From the NCBI RefSeq assembly GCF_029784155.1, contig NC_073692.1:14613752-14677751 (forward strand): a stretch of DNA of 64,000 bases, read 5' to 3'. The notes under the pieces were generated by a model, which did not search any database, was not told the DNA's origin, and worked only from the letters and a program-made list of their open reading frames with translations. Numbering within the stretch: position 1 is the stretch's first letter; every line of letters starts with the position of its first letter. A program made the position numbers and the translations under genes. The stretch comes from Uranotaenia lowii (lineage: Eukaryota > Arthropoda > Insecta > Diptera > Culicidae). Below are positions 35,101-44,786 of the stretch, in pieces.

Positions 35101-35216
35101 AGGGTGGAGCAGGTAAAGAACGTTTAAAAAGATCAGAACCTGAGAAATCAGAACATCAACAATCACCAAAGCGTCCGAAACGTTCACGAAGAATGCCAGC
35201 TAAATATATCTCATAG
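32166..35216 (+). CDS. pol: Retrotransposon Pol (protease, RT, RNase H, integrase)
   Basis: Open for 1,017 codons including stop from 32166; the first ATG is at 32181 (1,011 residues). Order of domains from that Met: aspartic protease with DSG near residue 16, reverse transcriptase with YIDD near 290, RNase H (YVDAS near 436), zinc-binding HHCC integrase segment near 655-690, and integrase core with Asp near 718, Asp in SDNG near 772 and Glu in LVER near 808. The C-terminal tail is basic and ends RRMPAKY. All catalytic motifs look intact. No frameshift signal was noticed; entry by splicing from gag is the simpler reading. Confidence 0.95.
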   Translation, partial: DVNSGMIICTIGSLPIEFLIDSGAAINTVTEHVWTALNRNKTVLYKTKFNCDRQITAYASQQPLKVLTIFEAWISVNDIKPKTYAEFFVIQGARKSLLCKRTAEELKVLKVGLDVNSIDYKSEVFPRFPNIQIKLSIDKSIPPKKLAYLRIPAAMEDKVDAKLQQMLRSDIIERVVGPPEWISPMVVVPKGKDDIRLCINMKLPNQAIQREHYPLPMIDTLLNKLRGSKFFSKLDITSAYHHIELHPDSRGITTFMTGRGLMRFKRLMFGINCAPEIFQRVMCEMLAGVEGVIVYIDDIVVAGQTRQQHDARLEEVLSILRDNNASLNKEKCMFGVEQLEILGYNVSAAGISPSEEKISAIRNFRQPETREEVRSFLGLINFVGQFIPDLSTRTEPLRRFMRGDVETFGEDQVRAFDELRNELSGTVRRLGFFDAKDTTELYVDASPVGLGAVLSQRDKFGTPRIISFASKGLTKAERVYPQTQREALAVVWGVEKFYPYLFGIEFTVFTDHKTLEYIYGGKHRDGKRACSRAEGWALRLQPYNFRIEYIPGSNNISDILSRLCPQSEFEKPFDDESEHYLCAIEDSLAAITLEEIRTETANDETLSAVIKAIHNQKWPSSLFRYETFSKELGVIHGIVVRDDRIVLPPKLRSRALDIAHRGHPGVVSMRRNLREKVWWPYMDRDVGDRIQECGGCAAVSLQSPAEPMLRKEMPERAWQEIAVDFFSAKECATFLVVVDYYSRYIKVIEMKGTTASKTIEALESVFQEQTYPETLRSDNGPPFSSEEFSSYCTQRNIRLVRTIPYWPQMNGLVERQNQGILRALKIAKAVKADWRDAVKDYVHMYNTTPHSMTGKAPLELLTGRPVKDLLPSLRTEPYWNRDDGVRDDDAIKKMKGKIYADNRRHSKPSNIVEGDTVILKNYETGKLEPNFRLEEFMVIKKNGNDTIVANREGVRYRRPVSHLRKWHNTPKENGQTSSEGGAGKERLKRSEPEKSEHQQSPKRPKRSRRMPAKYIS

Positions 35217-35310
35217 GTAACCCGCATCATTTTTTTTTCTAAAATTAAATTACACTCTAGTCGATACCGTGTTTGTTAACATTTTTTTCATTCCAGAGCA
35301 GAAGAGGGAT

Positions 35311-35592
35311 TGTAGAGTTATGATTCACGTAGGTATCACATTAGCCCCAAAATCCTCTACCACATAATGCCTAGAGAGAGAGAACATCCGAGAGAAAATC
35401 AAATGCAACCAAGCGATGGGCAACCTGGGGACTCGGCTCTTGAGCGGCAGTTAGTGACGAACTCTTATGTAGATCGGAACCCTTGTGAGTTGTGTGTTAA
35501 GCAGCGGAAATAAATAGTTTCTATTGAGAAGTCGCGAGTGTGCATTTATTCAGAAGACAACGCAGTTCTCCCTTCCCCTGGTGGATTCTACA
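35311..35592 (+). repeat. 3' LTR
   Basis: 282 bp, same as the 5' LTR by eye. Preceded by a purine-rich tract and followed by CTGTA, the target duplication. Confidence 0.95.
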
Positions 35593-35876
35593 CTGTATAC
35601 ACTTGTTTGCTCATGGAATCCATAGCGAATGTGCTAGGTTTTTCTTCCTCTGCACATTCGCCGTTTGGAAGAAGGGACGTAAGCAACATTGAAATTGGCA
35701 ATCAAGGTTTTGTTTCATTCGTCATTTTGGAAGTCTTAAATTTTATATATTAAAAGGGTTTAAATTGATTGTTTTATCAATCACATAGGTAGATAATGTT
35801 ATAATGAAGCTTTTTTAGTGAATATCTCAGTTTTTCAAATTTTGTTTCATTCGACGTAATGAAAGCTCACGCGAGA

Positions 35877-38800
35877 AATGCTGAATAAACTGCGAATAAT
35901 ACGGTTGATCAATGTATCAAGTGTAATCTGAATTAATAAGAGTGCATAACGTTTGTCCTAAATTGTAATAGTTCATACTTACAGGTTCTGTGTTTTTCAG
36001 AGAGAACTGTTAATTAAAGGATAATGCTGCAGTTTCGTGTTAAGTTTAATAATAACACCTCGGAAAAGTACGTATGACATTACACAAAAAAAAAACTCTA
36101 GAAATAATTGTCTTCAAAACTTTGGACTTATCCAATAATCAATTGATGGTTAGCGTTAACTGAAAAACAACTACACAGCAGCCGAAGACAACTTTCATAC
36201 CATAGTCGTGTTCATTTTTTTGATTTTCACGTATAAGCGTTAGCGATGACGAGATTTTATACAAATAACAAAGTTTGACCCAGTTCTTAAAAAAAAGTCA
36301 TACAAAGCTATGACAGGGTATTGTTTGAATTATATGCTACAGCATTGTGTGGGCTCAACGACTAAAGGTGCAAAGGTGTACTTATAACGATTTTTCCTTA
36401 AATTAAATAATTAAAAAAAAAAAACAAGTAAATTATGTCAGGTGCACATGAAAATACAATATACAATATAACATGAAAAAGAACTTGCTCATAGACATAA
36501 AACATTACAGACTAAAACAAAAAAAAAAAGAACGTTTGATTTGATTCAGGAAATTCTATCAATATAATTTTAAAATAACTTACACGTGATCATAGCAAAT
36601 CACTTGATTTAATTAAGTACAATTTTCCAGGCTGCGAAATTATGTGTCAAATTACTGGCACTCTGTTACAAAATCAAAATAACTTATAAAATGTTATCCT
36701 AATTATGACTTCTTGTCGAACTAGGACTGAATAATAAAAAAAACAACTTCAAAACAACTAAATAGATATGTTTCGAAACGAAAAAGTTAAAAGAAAAATG
36801 TAATGAACTTTTAATGGTCGAAAGATAACGGGCAGCACTTTGAAATGTTTTAGAAAGTTGTAAACCATTTATTTATACGGTTACCTTTAGCGTACCTTTA
36901 CCTTTTAAATAACGATTCTAGAAGTTCTGAGGAAAATAAAACTGTCCGACGAAGCCTCCTTATGACAGTTCACACAGTAAATGAGTTTCAATTAAAGACG
37001 TCGACTACCTGCATATGACGAGCAGGTAGCAGTTTGCAATAATAGAATTATAATATATGGTATCCTTTCATCAAATAAAGCTACAGAAATATTGATGTTG
37101 ATGCTTTAACGGCAGACTATTATTAACACATTAAGATAAAAAAAAACACACACACAATTAATTAAAACTATGACTTAAAAAAAAAGGGAAAAACAAAATA
37201 TAACACTCGATCAATTCTCTTTCCCATATCATAGAAAAAGGAATTTATCATTCGGAAAAGAATAGTTTTAATTGAAGTCTATATTATTGAACATGCTACA
37301 GAAAAGGTTAATTAAACGATTGGGTAGGTGCGTCAACGGTTAAAACAATCATCCAATTCAAACATTGCTATAGTTCCTCATAGGAATTTGGAATAAATTA
37401 GTGTTTTATTCGTTATAGGAAGTTCAGGTATAACAATTTTCATATAATTTACAACGCAGACTCGGAAAATCTGAACCCCGAATAATGATACATTTCAAAC
37501 AAGAAAATTCTCAACATTTGTGAAATATCATTTGGGACAGGAGTTCATTTGAAAATTCAAAGCATTCCTTATAGAAAATTATTGGCAATAAGAAACATTT
37601 CCATTTACCAAAACTAATGGTTAATAGAAAACTGGAAGACTTCTATCGTCTTGTGAATGGTATGTTCAGTTCAGAGCTAGCCATTTGGTCAGTTAAACAC
37701 TGAGGTTACTGTCATTTATGTTGAAAAAAAATTTAAGAACGATGATATTCATATTTCAAAACTGTAGATCAGTGTTTGTACATAAAAAAAAACAAATAAA
37801 AACACACTCAATTGGACGAGTTTCAGAATAAACGTCCTTTATATCTCTACCCACAGTATCGATTTTGGTTAAGTACTTTTTTTCGAATGTGCGCAATTAT
37901 TGCGTCTGTTCTAAACATTTACAATTATCCGGAAAACGCCGTACAAGATATCTAGCATTATTCTTTTATCAGATGAAACCCAGTTTTTTTGTTTGTTACA
38001 TAAAAAAATCAATAACGCTTGGTGTGAAATATTATTATCAAATTTATAATATTCTTTAACCGAAACTAATATAATGTATAGCACAATATATGCTTCTAAG
38101 TCAGTTAGCTATCTACTGTATTCTTTGTTCTGCTGTGACCTTGTTTGCTGGTAAGATTCGAAGAAATAACTGGTACCTATATGCATACTTCGATTATTCT
38201 GATTGAAAATTACAAGATAGTGAAACGTATTCCAATTTAAAATACAATACTACAGAAGGTTAAGCGTAAAAAAACGAGGTAAGGGCATTGTACTCTCGAC
38301 CCGAGAAAGCGGCGATTAATTAAACTATAAGAAGCTGATGCTGCACATATTGTTTGGATATAGTTTTGAACACAGTGGTCACCGTTGGTATCCCTTAGAC
38401 TGAGTTAAATCGAGAAGTTTGCTGTTTGGTTCCTCATCTTCACTATTTCGTTGCTATAGGTCTGGTTACTTATTCAGGTTGTAAAGTGGTCGGTGGTTTT
38501 ACTACAGTGGTGTGTCGCTGTAACATTGTTGATGGGCCGCCCTCCGATTGGTCCTAAGATTCTGTGTAGTTAAGTTTGATTCAATTCTCGACTCTGCTCA
38601 TCTACATATGTTTGCATTCTTTATACCAGACACTATTAAAGATGAGGTTTCCGGATTCAATCGCTAAAATTTAGGAATAAAGGAGCTTTAATCCCATGAC
38701 ATCTTCTTTCAAATAGTATTTGGATCAAAATTATGATACCCTTACCTTTCAGTTCTCTGTGCTTTCAGCTTGTAGTTTGTATTTTCACAATTTTTCCTCC

Positions 38801-40057
38801 AGTGTAGAAGGCATTTTTTAAATCAGTAGATAAAATATGAAAGGTGTTGCGCTTTATAACATGCTTTGGCTGGTTGTAACTTTAACAATGCCGCGAATTC
38901 TTACTCTTGTCCACTTTTGTATGATTGGTTCTTGAAAAATTCCAAGAAACCGATATTGATCCGTTAATCCGGTTTTGATAATGTTCCGCACTTTCCATGT
39001 TAAGAGATTAGTTCTGTCCCCGGCTTGCTTCCGTGCCATGGAAGGGTTTAAAAATCTTGGACTGGTTTCGACCTTCTTAAATTTGTTGTGAACTAGTAAG
39101 CGGAACGAGACAAAAACAACGTAACCAATTAATCTGTCAAATAAATGAGTGCCTAAGGAATGGAACTCAATTCTTCACACGTTCTCAAAAGTTCAGTCAA
39201 CCATAAGTATTTTTAACAACATGGTAACAAAAATTTAGTCAATCATAAGTTTTTTAAATAACACGTTAATGGAAAAAAAAATCAAACATTAGTATTTTGA
39301 ACAAAAAGGATGCCAACAAGAGGAAATGTCAAACAAAAAATCTCGAGTGCTTAAAAAAAAAGGAATAATAATAATCATAACAGGCTCGGTAAGTTTTTGG
39401 TGGATTTGGTGTAAACTAAAACTTACGCAATTTACAATAAAAAAATTAATTATAAAAAGATTTTTAAGCGAGTTAAAAGTATAGTATTGTTGTAATAAAA
39501 ATCTGAATTAGGCTTGATATCAATAATTTTAACATATGTTCAGAAGAGAGTGCAAAGGAATTAATTTCGACAGACAATTTACGGAATTAACAAACAAACA
39601 ATTTACAGTACTTATTTTACTCATTAATAGAGTAGAGAAGGAGGCGAATGTGGTAGATATGTAATGGGAGTATTAATAACAGTAAACACAACAATTAAAA
39701 TATTAGAATCATCAGATCAAGGTGAGCTAGTTTTACTGCTCTTCATAATTATTCATTTACAACGAGGTAAATTGATTTGATTTGAGTGTGATAAAAAGAT
39801 TAAAAAGTAAATCAAACCTAATAACGCGGTCGAAGTGTGTAAATCGCTGAGAGAATGATTGAGTGACTCCTGAGAGTATAGAGTTGGACGGATGAATGCA
39901 TGTCCAAACGAGAATGAACCGACGCAGGAGATTCATGAATGAGCCGATGACGATGACCATTCTAGATTCGATTTTTGAGGACGAATGTTGTGTGTTTTGC
40001 CGGAGAAATCATGTATCTAAAAAAATCGCGTAGTTTAGTGAAAGAAAGGATGAATTA
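35877..40057. other. 4.2 kb AT-rich region with no gene seen
   Basis: No reading frame over about 65 codons, no clear TIRs and no domain matches. Many A-runs. It could be a long 3'UTR, an intron or old decayed repeats. Confidence 0.4.
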
Positions 40058-40510
40058 CTAAATGTAATGTGTTACCGATGGAAAGTCACCACAGTGGTCA
40101 GCCAAAATACGGTTCAGCATACGGATCTCTTCTCCGTCCAAGCCTGATTCCCAGAACCAAGGTCTTCTAGAAAACGTTGAGAATAGTTCGTAGAATTTCA
40201 AACCTTTATTGTCACGAAGGGCTATATCATTGTACCATTGGTTGGTATCTGCAGCCAGTTGCTGTTTGTAATTTCGGATCGCATCAATCCAGAGCAGTTT
40301 ATTCATGATGATTGCATTCGATTCTACACCTTGTTTCGCCAAACTATCGGCATGTTCGTTTCCTGCTATAGCTATAATCGCGTGTTATCAGGTACAGCCG
40401 TCTGGGTCAGTGATGCCAGAACAACATCTAAAGGTTGCGGTACACCTCAATACACTAATGGCGTATTTTTTTTGATTCCGGATTTGGCTCTGGAACCGTC
40501 AGAATAAAAA
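40058..40510 (-). pseudogene. Non-LTR retrotransposon fragment (RNase H to C-terminus)
   Basis: Minus-strand remnants of a LINE ORF2: FYSDGSRAKSG near 40495, then frames broken by several stops, then IAGNEHADSLAKQGVE near 40330-40365 and a C-terminal stretch (WYNDIALRDNKG, RRPWFWESGLD) to 40058. TDGS/HADSLA motifs are RNase H of I/LOA/R1-type LINEs. It differs from the LINE at 57-63 kb. Dead and 5'-truncated. Confidence 0.75.
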
Positions 40511-41703
40511 AACGATTTTCGGGTTTCGAGTTATTCCATACGTAGGTGTGCGTGAGAACGAGCGCAATGTTTACATTCAGCTGTCATTTTGTTCTCCCTT
40601 CTGGATTTCTTCACTCGGTTCTTCACATTCGGATTGCCTTTTTTCGTGTCCGGATTGCACTGGACAGCAGATAGTACGATTTTGCTTGGCTGAGAGGTTC
40701 AAAATCGCGGCAATCATCATTTTCCCGTTCATTATTTCAACTGTTTTGCTTTCAGCCAAAAACAGCTGTTTAATGTTTTGACAACAACTTTGAGAGTATT
40801 GGTGAACTTCTCGCAAAACTGACTTTCTTCTCAGGGCGACTCCGTCCGTTTTTCGAGCGAACCTAGGTTGCCTCTCGAGCAATAAATGAGCACGATGACA
40901 GCAGTTAGAGCGAACCTAGGTTGCCTCTAGTTGGCCTCCAGGTGAAAAAAATACGGTATAACTATACTAAACTAAGAGTCCGGCACCGATTGACCGACGC
41001 ATAGGGCTGAGATAAAAAATCTCCGCTGCCGGCGATCCGCCAGCGTCTTCACTTGCTACCAGCCAACGTTCTCGATGGGGAATAGTTAAAAGATGAAATT
41101 TGAACTGGTCTCAGTGTTTAAAATGATTAAATTCTGTTGAATATGATGTCAGCCACGCGCTTTGTCCTCCTTTGCGGTGCGTTTTTTTCACATTTTTCAA
41201 TCGGAGCAACCCAATTCTTTCTCATGGTAGATTTCTTCAACCGAGCTCGGGGGAAAACATTCTCATAAGAAGGCAATGCCGCTTTAGCCAAGCAGTTTGA
41301 ATCTTTTCACAAAAAATTTCAAATCAGCGGTAGGATTTGTACATAGCCTACGACGCAGACAGTGCTACTAAAGGTCTGAGAAGCAGCATTTTAGGTCGTG
41401 ACCTCCCGGATAATTACTATCAGCGTATAAGTTGCTTCATGCACAACTTGTACCACAGGAACCGTCCAGAATACCGTTAATATCGAAAAACACCATTTAA
41501 ATATCATTTGAACCGTAGATTACCATCTGTTAAATGGGTTTAACTATTTTATCATTCATTTATCCGAATTTCTCATAGAACTACAAATTCGGTTGTATTT
41601 GAGAAGTTTTTATAAAAATCAGGACATTTCAGAGACCTATTTTCAAAAATTAGGACAACTCGAGAGTTTTAATATCAGGACGTCCTCTCAAAAATCATGA
41701 TGT
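40511..41703. other. Intergenic, no confident gene
   Basis: A 101-codon minus-strand frame at 40577-40882 is Cys/Lys/Glu-rich and resembles no family I know. A GAGCGAACCTAGGTTGCCTC block is repeated directly at about 40853 and 40909 and contains the palindrome AACCTAGGTT. Nothing else is supported. Confidence 0.35.
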
Positions 41704-42078
41704 GATTGTATACCGATTGGCATAAAGTCATTCGACATAATAGACGTTTGGCATACTGGTCGTATAATGGATGTTTGGAATAATGATCATTTGGCATAAT
41801 GGCCGTTTGGCATAAAATAATGCATTTACTTCTGGCATGTGGAATGCGGACCGGACAAGGGGATTGTCCCTAGCTTTGGGTGACCTAGGGATTTGAATAA
41901 ACCAGGAACCCGGTAAGGTAAATTGAGAAAAAAAAAACAAAATTTTATGTACTTTTTATTTTCAGCAACCTTTAATATTATCTTACGGGTTTTTATATAT
42001 TTATGCCAAACGATCATTATGCCAAATGACTATTATGTCAAACGGTCATTATGCCAAACGACTTTTATGCTAAAAGGC
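41704..42078. repeat. MITE-like repeat built of TTTGGCATAA units
   Basis: Arrays of about 20-bp units (GTTTGGCATAATGGTC-like) occur at 41718-41820, with complementary units (ATGCCAAACGATCATT-like) at 42003-42078, so the ends are inverted arrays around a unique core. The outer motif TTGTATACCGATTGGCATAA recurs inverted at about 53530-53550. Confidence 0.7.
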
Positions 42079-42163
42079 GTAGGACACCTGGCACCTCTGC
42101 TGATGTTAACATAAAAAAAACAAAAAAAAATGGAAACCACTTTTCTGATCCGCAGATAACTAA

Positions 42164-42335
42164 CGGCGTGTTCGTAAATTGATTAAATCAACGCCAGCAT
42201 CGATAGGAGAAATTTTCTTCTATCGATGCTGGCGATCGTAAATAAACTGTATGCAAAAGCATTGGAAGGTGATTTGACATCTATACAAAAAAAATCGATG
42301 AAAATCACCCGCAAAATCAATTTACGAACACGCCG
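42164..42335. mobile_element. MITE D, 172 bp, TAA duplication, nested palindrome
   Basis: Ends CGGCGTGTTCGTAAATTGAT and complement are flanked by TAA at 42161-42163 and 42336-42338. Inside is a second near-perfect hairpin with 15-bp arms CGCCAGCATCGATAG / CTATCGATGCTGGCG around a short AT loop (about 42191-42233). Confidence 0.88.
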
Positions 42336-42338
42336 TAA

Positions 42339-44749
42339 TTGTTCCTGCTTACACTACTGGTGAAACGCAACAATACAGGCGAAGCATATGAAGTATTTTT
42401 CATGTTAAAAGAAAAACCATGCAGTTTAATCAAATTCCAATCATTCAAATAATCTCTAAATTCCACTGTCCAAAACTTGGTTAGAATTTGAGAACTCTCT
42501 GATGATCTGTTTCATCAATATTTCACATCACCACCTGCTTTCCCCAAAGTGAAACATTTTTTTCCGTCGGCCCAAAAAAAAATATAGAAAGTGTCGACGC
42601 AGCAATTAATAAGCGATCTTTGAGTTAGAGGTCTTAATGGTAAAGCCAACAATCAATCTTTGGATATACTTACATTTATTTTATTAATCAGCTGCCAAGA
42701 TACAGGAAAAATACTAGCACTGAACTAGGATTGCAATTTTAGGCTTCCGCCAGCTTGCCTGGACGCGTAAAATAACCTACAAAACGTGAGCCAAAAATTT
42801 CGCGACCCGTTCCCGAAGAATGCAACAAATGGAATGAACAAACAACCCGCATAATCAATTACAATATATAGAGAATATTCTATATTGTCTCTAAACGTTA
42901 TCGTTTATTGTAAAGTGAACAGTATATGTACAATAACACAGACCATATTAACAATCTGTATTATGATTATCTGTTAAAGTACCATATGGGGAAAGGGCTG
43001 TTAAGCATGTTTACCATTCAAAAAGAGCGATTTTTTCGAACAAATATTTCATGCTACATTATTGGATACGGTTAAAATATCATCCACTTTTGGCGAGCAA
43101 AACAATCTACCTGAATGTTCTAGCTACGTTGGAATACAAAATCATAGATTTCATCAACTTCAATGGATATAGTTTGCTTATAGTAGTTTGTAGTAAAAAT
43201 AACGCTCAATCATACGTTCCGCATATTGTAAAATATTTTTTAAAAGAGCTTCCCTGTACCATAACCAATATTGTTCCAATTCTTTCCCACAAAAAATAAA
43301 ATAAAATTAAAAAATTAAAATGTTGATGTTTTTATTTTTTATTTCTGATATTATACATGGATTGAGTGCAATATCTCTACTCTGATATCAGTTCTTTCTG
43401 CACTGATGAGGAAAAAAACATGCAGATCTTCATTGTTCAGCCTTTCAGCAGATTTTTTTTCCGCTCTCCGCTCAGCAGAGATCTTTGTTTCTGGAATTTC
43501 ATTAGTTTTATTTAATCTCATTAGTTTTTATCGATAATATAATATAGTTTTACTTACTTTTCGCGTTCTGTGTGTTTTTCTCAGCGTGATTCTTTTTTTT
43601 CGGAGCCATTTTGAACACAGTTTTCAGTTCCGAACCTGGCGTGGGGTTGCCGACACAAATTTTAACGAAGTGATGTGAAAATTAGCAGATGCTGAACCCA
43701 AGAGCGAAAAAATGCATAAGCTCACAACTACATCTTAAAATAACAATATTAGTTATTATCCGCAAGAGGTGAAATGATAGCGACTTGTCTAACTCATACA
43801 ATGTTGTCACAGTATTTGTTGCAGGTATGCTGGTGTTCACAACTACACTTTGAAATAACTGTTATGGTGAGGGTTCATTTTATGTCAGACGATATCGGCT
43901 CACAAAATCAATGCATTCTGTTATGATGTTGGTGATGCCGATAATTAATGATTATTTATGTTATGATTCATAAAGATTACAACAATATCGTTCAATTCAT
44001 GTTTTTTTTTAATTTAATGTCTAATGCTAAGAAAATATAAGGAAACTTTGTCGTACACTGTTAGAGTCCTGGATAAGGTCCAGAGACAATATTCAAAGGT
44101 TGCAAATTTTTATTCTCTTATTATACTATACTTACTAAATCATATATCATATTGTCACTGTCACTGATACGATCCTGTCATAATTTATTGAGGTAATAAA
44201 ATTTTGAACATGTATAATGAAATGATACTTGGAAGATATTTCATACTGGTACTGCTACCAATATATTAAGTTAATAGTTAGTACTATATCCCCAACTGTT
44301 TTTAATTATGCGGGAAGAGAGCTGAAAATTTTACGCAAACACGCATTTTTGACGGGCGGGCGGCAGGCTGTGAGCGAGCTGAGCGAAAAAAAAACAACAT
44401 ACACACTCGAAGCCGACACCTCAGAAACTGCCGTTTTGGGCCGAAGAATGAAAAAATACTCATTTTCAGGTACATAGGTATTCGCAGTATATACATAAAC
44501 GCATTTTTTTTTCTTGATTTTTTGCTAGAATAAATTTAAAAAAGAAAAATTGATTTATTCAATTTGCGTGGTTGAAATTTTAAAACTGACAAAATTTTGA
44601 ATTTTAACCGAAAAAATAAATATTAGCTTAGAAAAATTTTTAAGCTACGCTTTAAGCTATTTCAGTTAGTGCTGGAGACAACGAAAATCTTCGATAAAAC
44701 ATGGCTATCCTCAGTATTGCTTTCGGATAAACGGAACACATCTTAAATA
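42339..44749. other. Intergenic, no gene seen
   Basis: AT-rich. Short frames at 43051-43299 and 44229-44477 lack any recognisable features. A minus-strand ATTAAA at 44755-44750 is a likely polyadenylation signal for the next gene. Confidence 0.4.
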
Positions 44750-44786
44750 TTTAATGAATTGGAGAAACATGTATATGTATTGAGAT

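Larger units (their letters stand above)
29705..35592 (+). mobile_element. Intact Ty3/gypsy LTR retrotransposon, no env
   Basis: Two 282-bp LTRs (29705-29986 and 35311-35592) look identical, begin TGTAGA and end TCTACA, and are flanked by the 5-bp repeat CTGTA (29700-29704 and 35593-35597). A primer-binding-like TGGCGCAGCCGG follows the 5' LTR at about 29989, and a polypurine AGAAGAGGGA precedes the 3' LTR. Gag and Pol frames are uninterrupted and there is no envelope frame. A zinc-knuckle Gag and RT-RNaseH-integrase order place it in Ty3/gypsy (Metaviridae), possibly a mag-like lineage. Identical LTRs indicate very recent insertion. Confidence 0.96.
28784..35876. mobile_element. Long-TIR element (about 1.2 kb) split by LTR retrotransposon
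   Basis: Inverted ends of about 33 bp start TCTCGCGTGAGCTTTCATTA at 28784 and return as the complement ending at 35876. Flanking AA on both sides is a possible 2-bp duplication. Inside the left part, a block of roughly 165 bp (about 29057-29242) is repeated at about 29311-29480. Without the retrotransposon and one TSD the element would be about 1.2 kb. No ORF recognised. Confidence 0.8.

Noticed and set aside
40577..40882. 101-codon Cys-containing minus-strand frame
   Set aside because: Cys spacing does not fit a known domain and there is no splice or polyadenylation support; it lies beside LINE debris.
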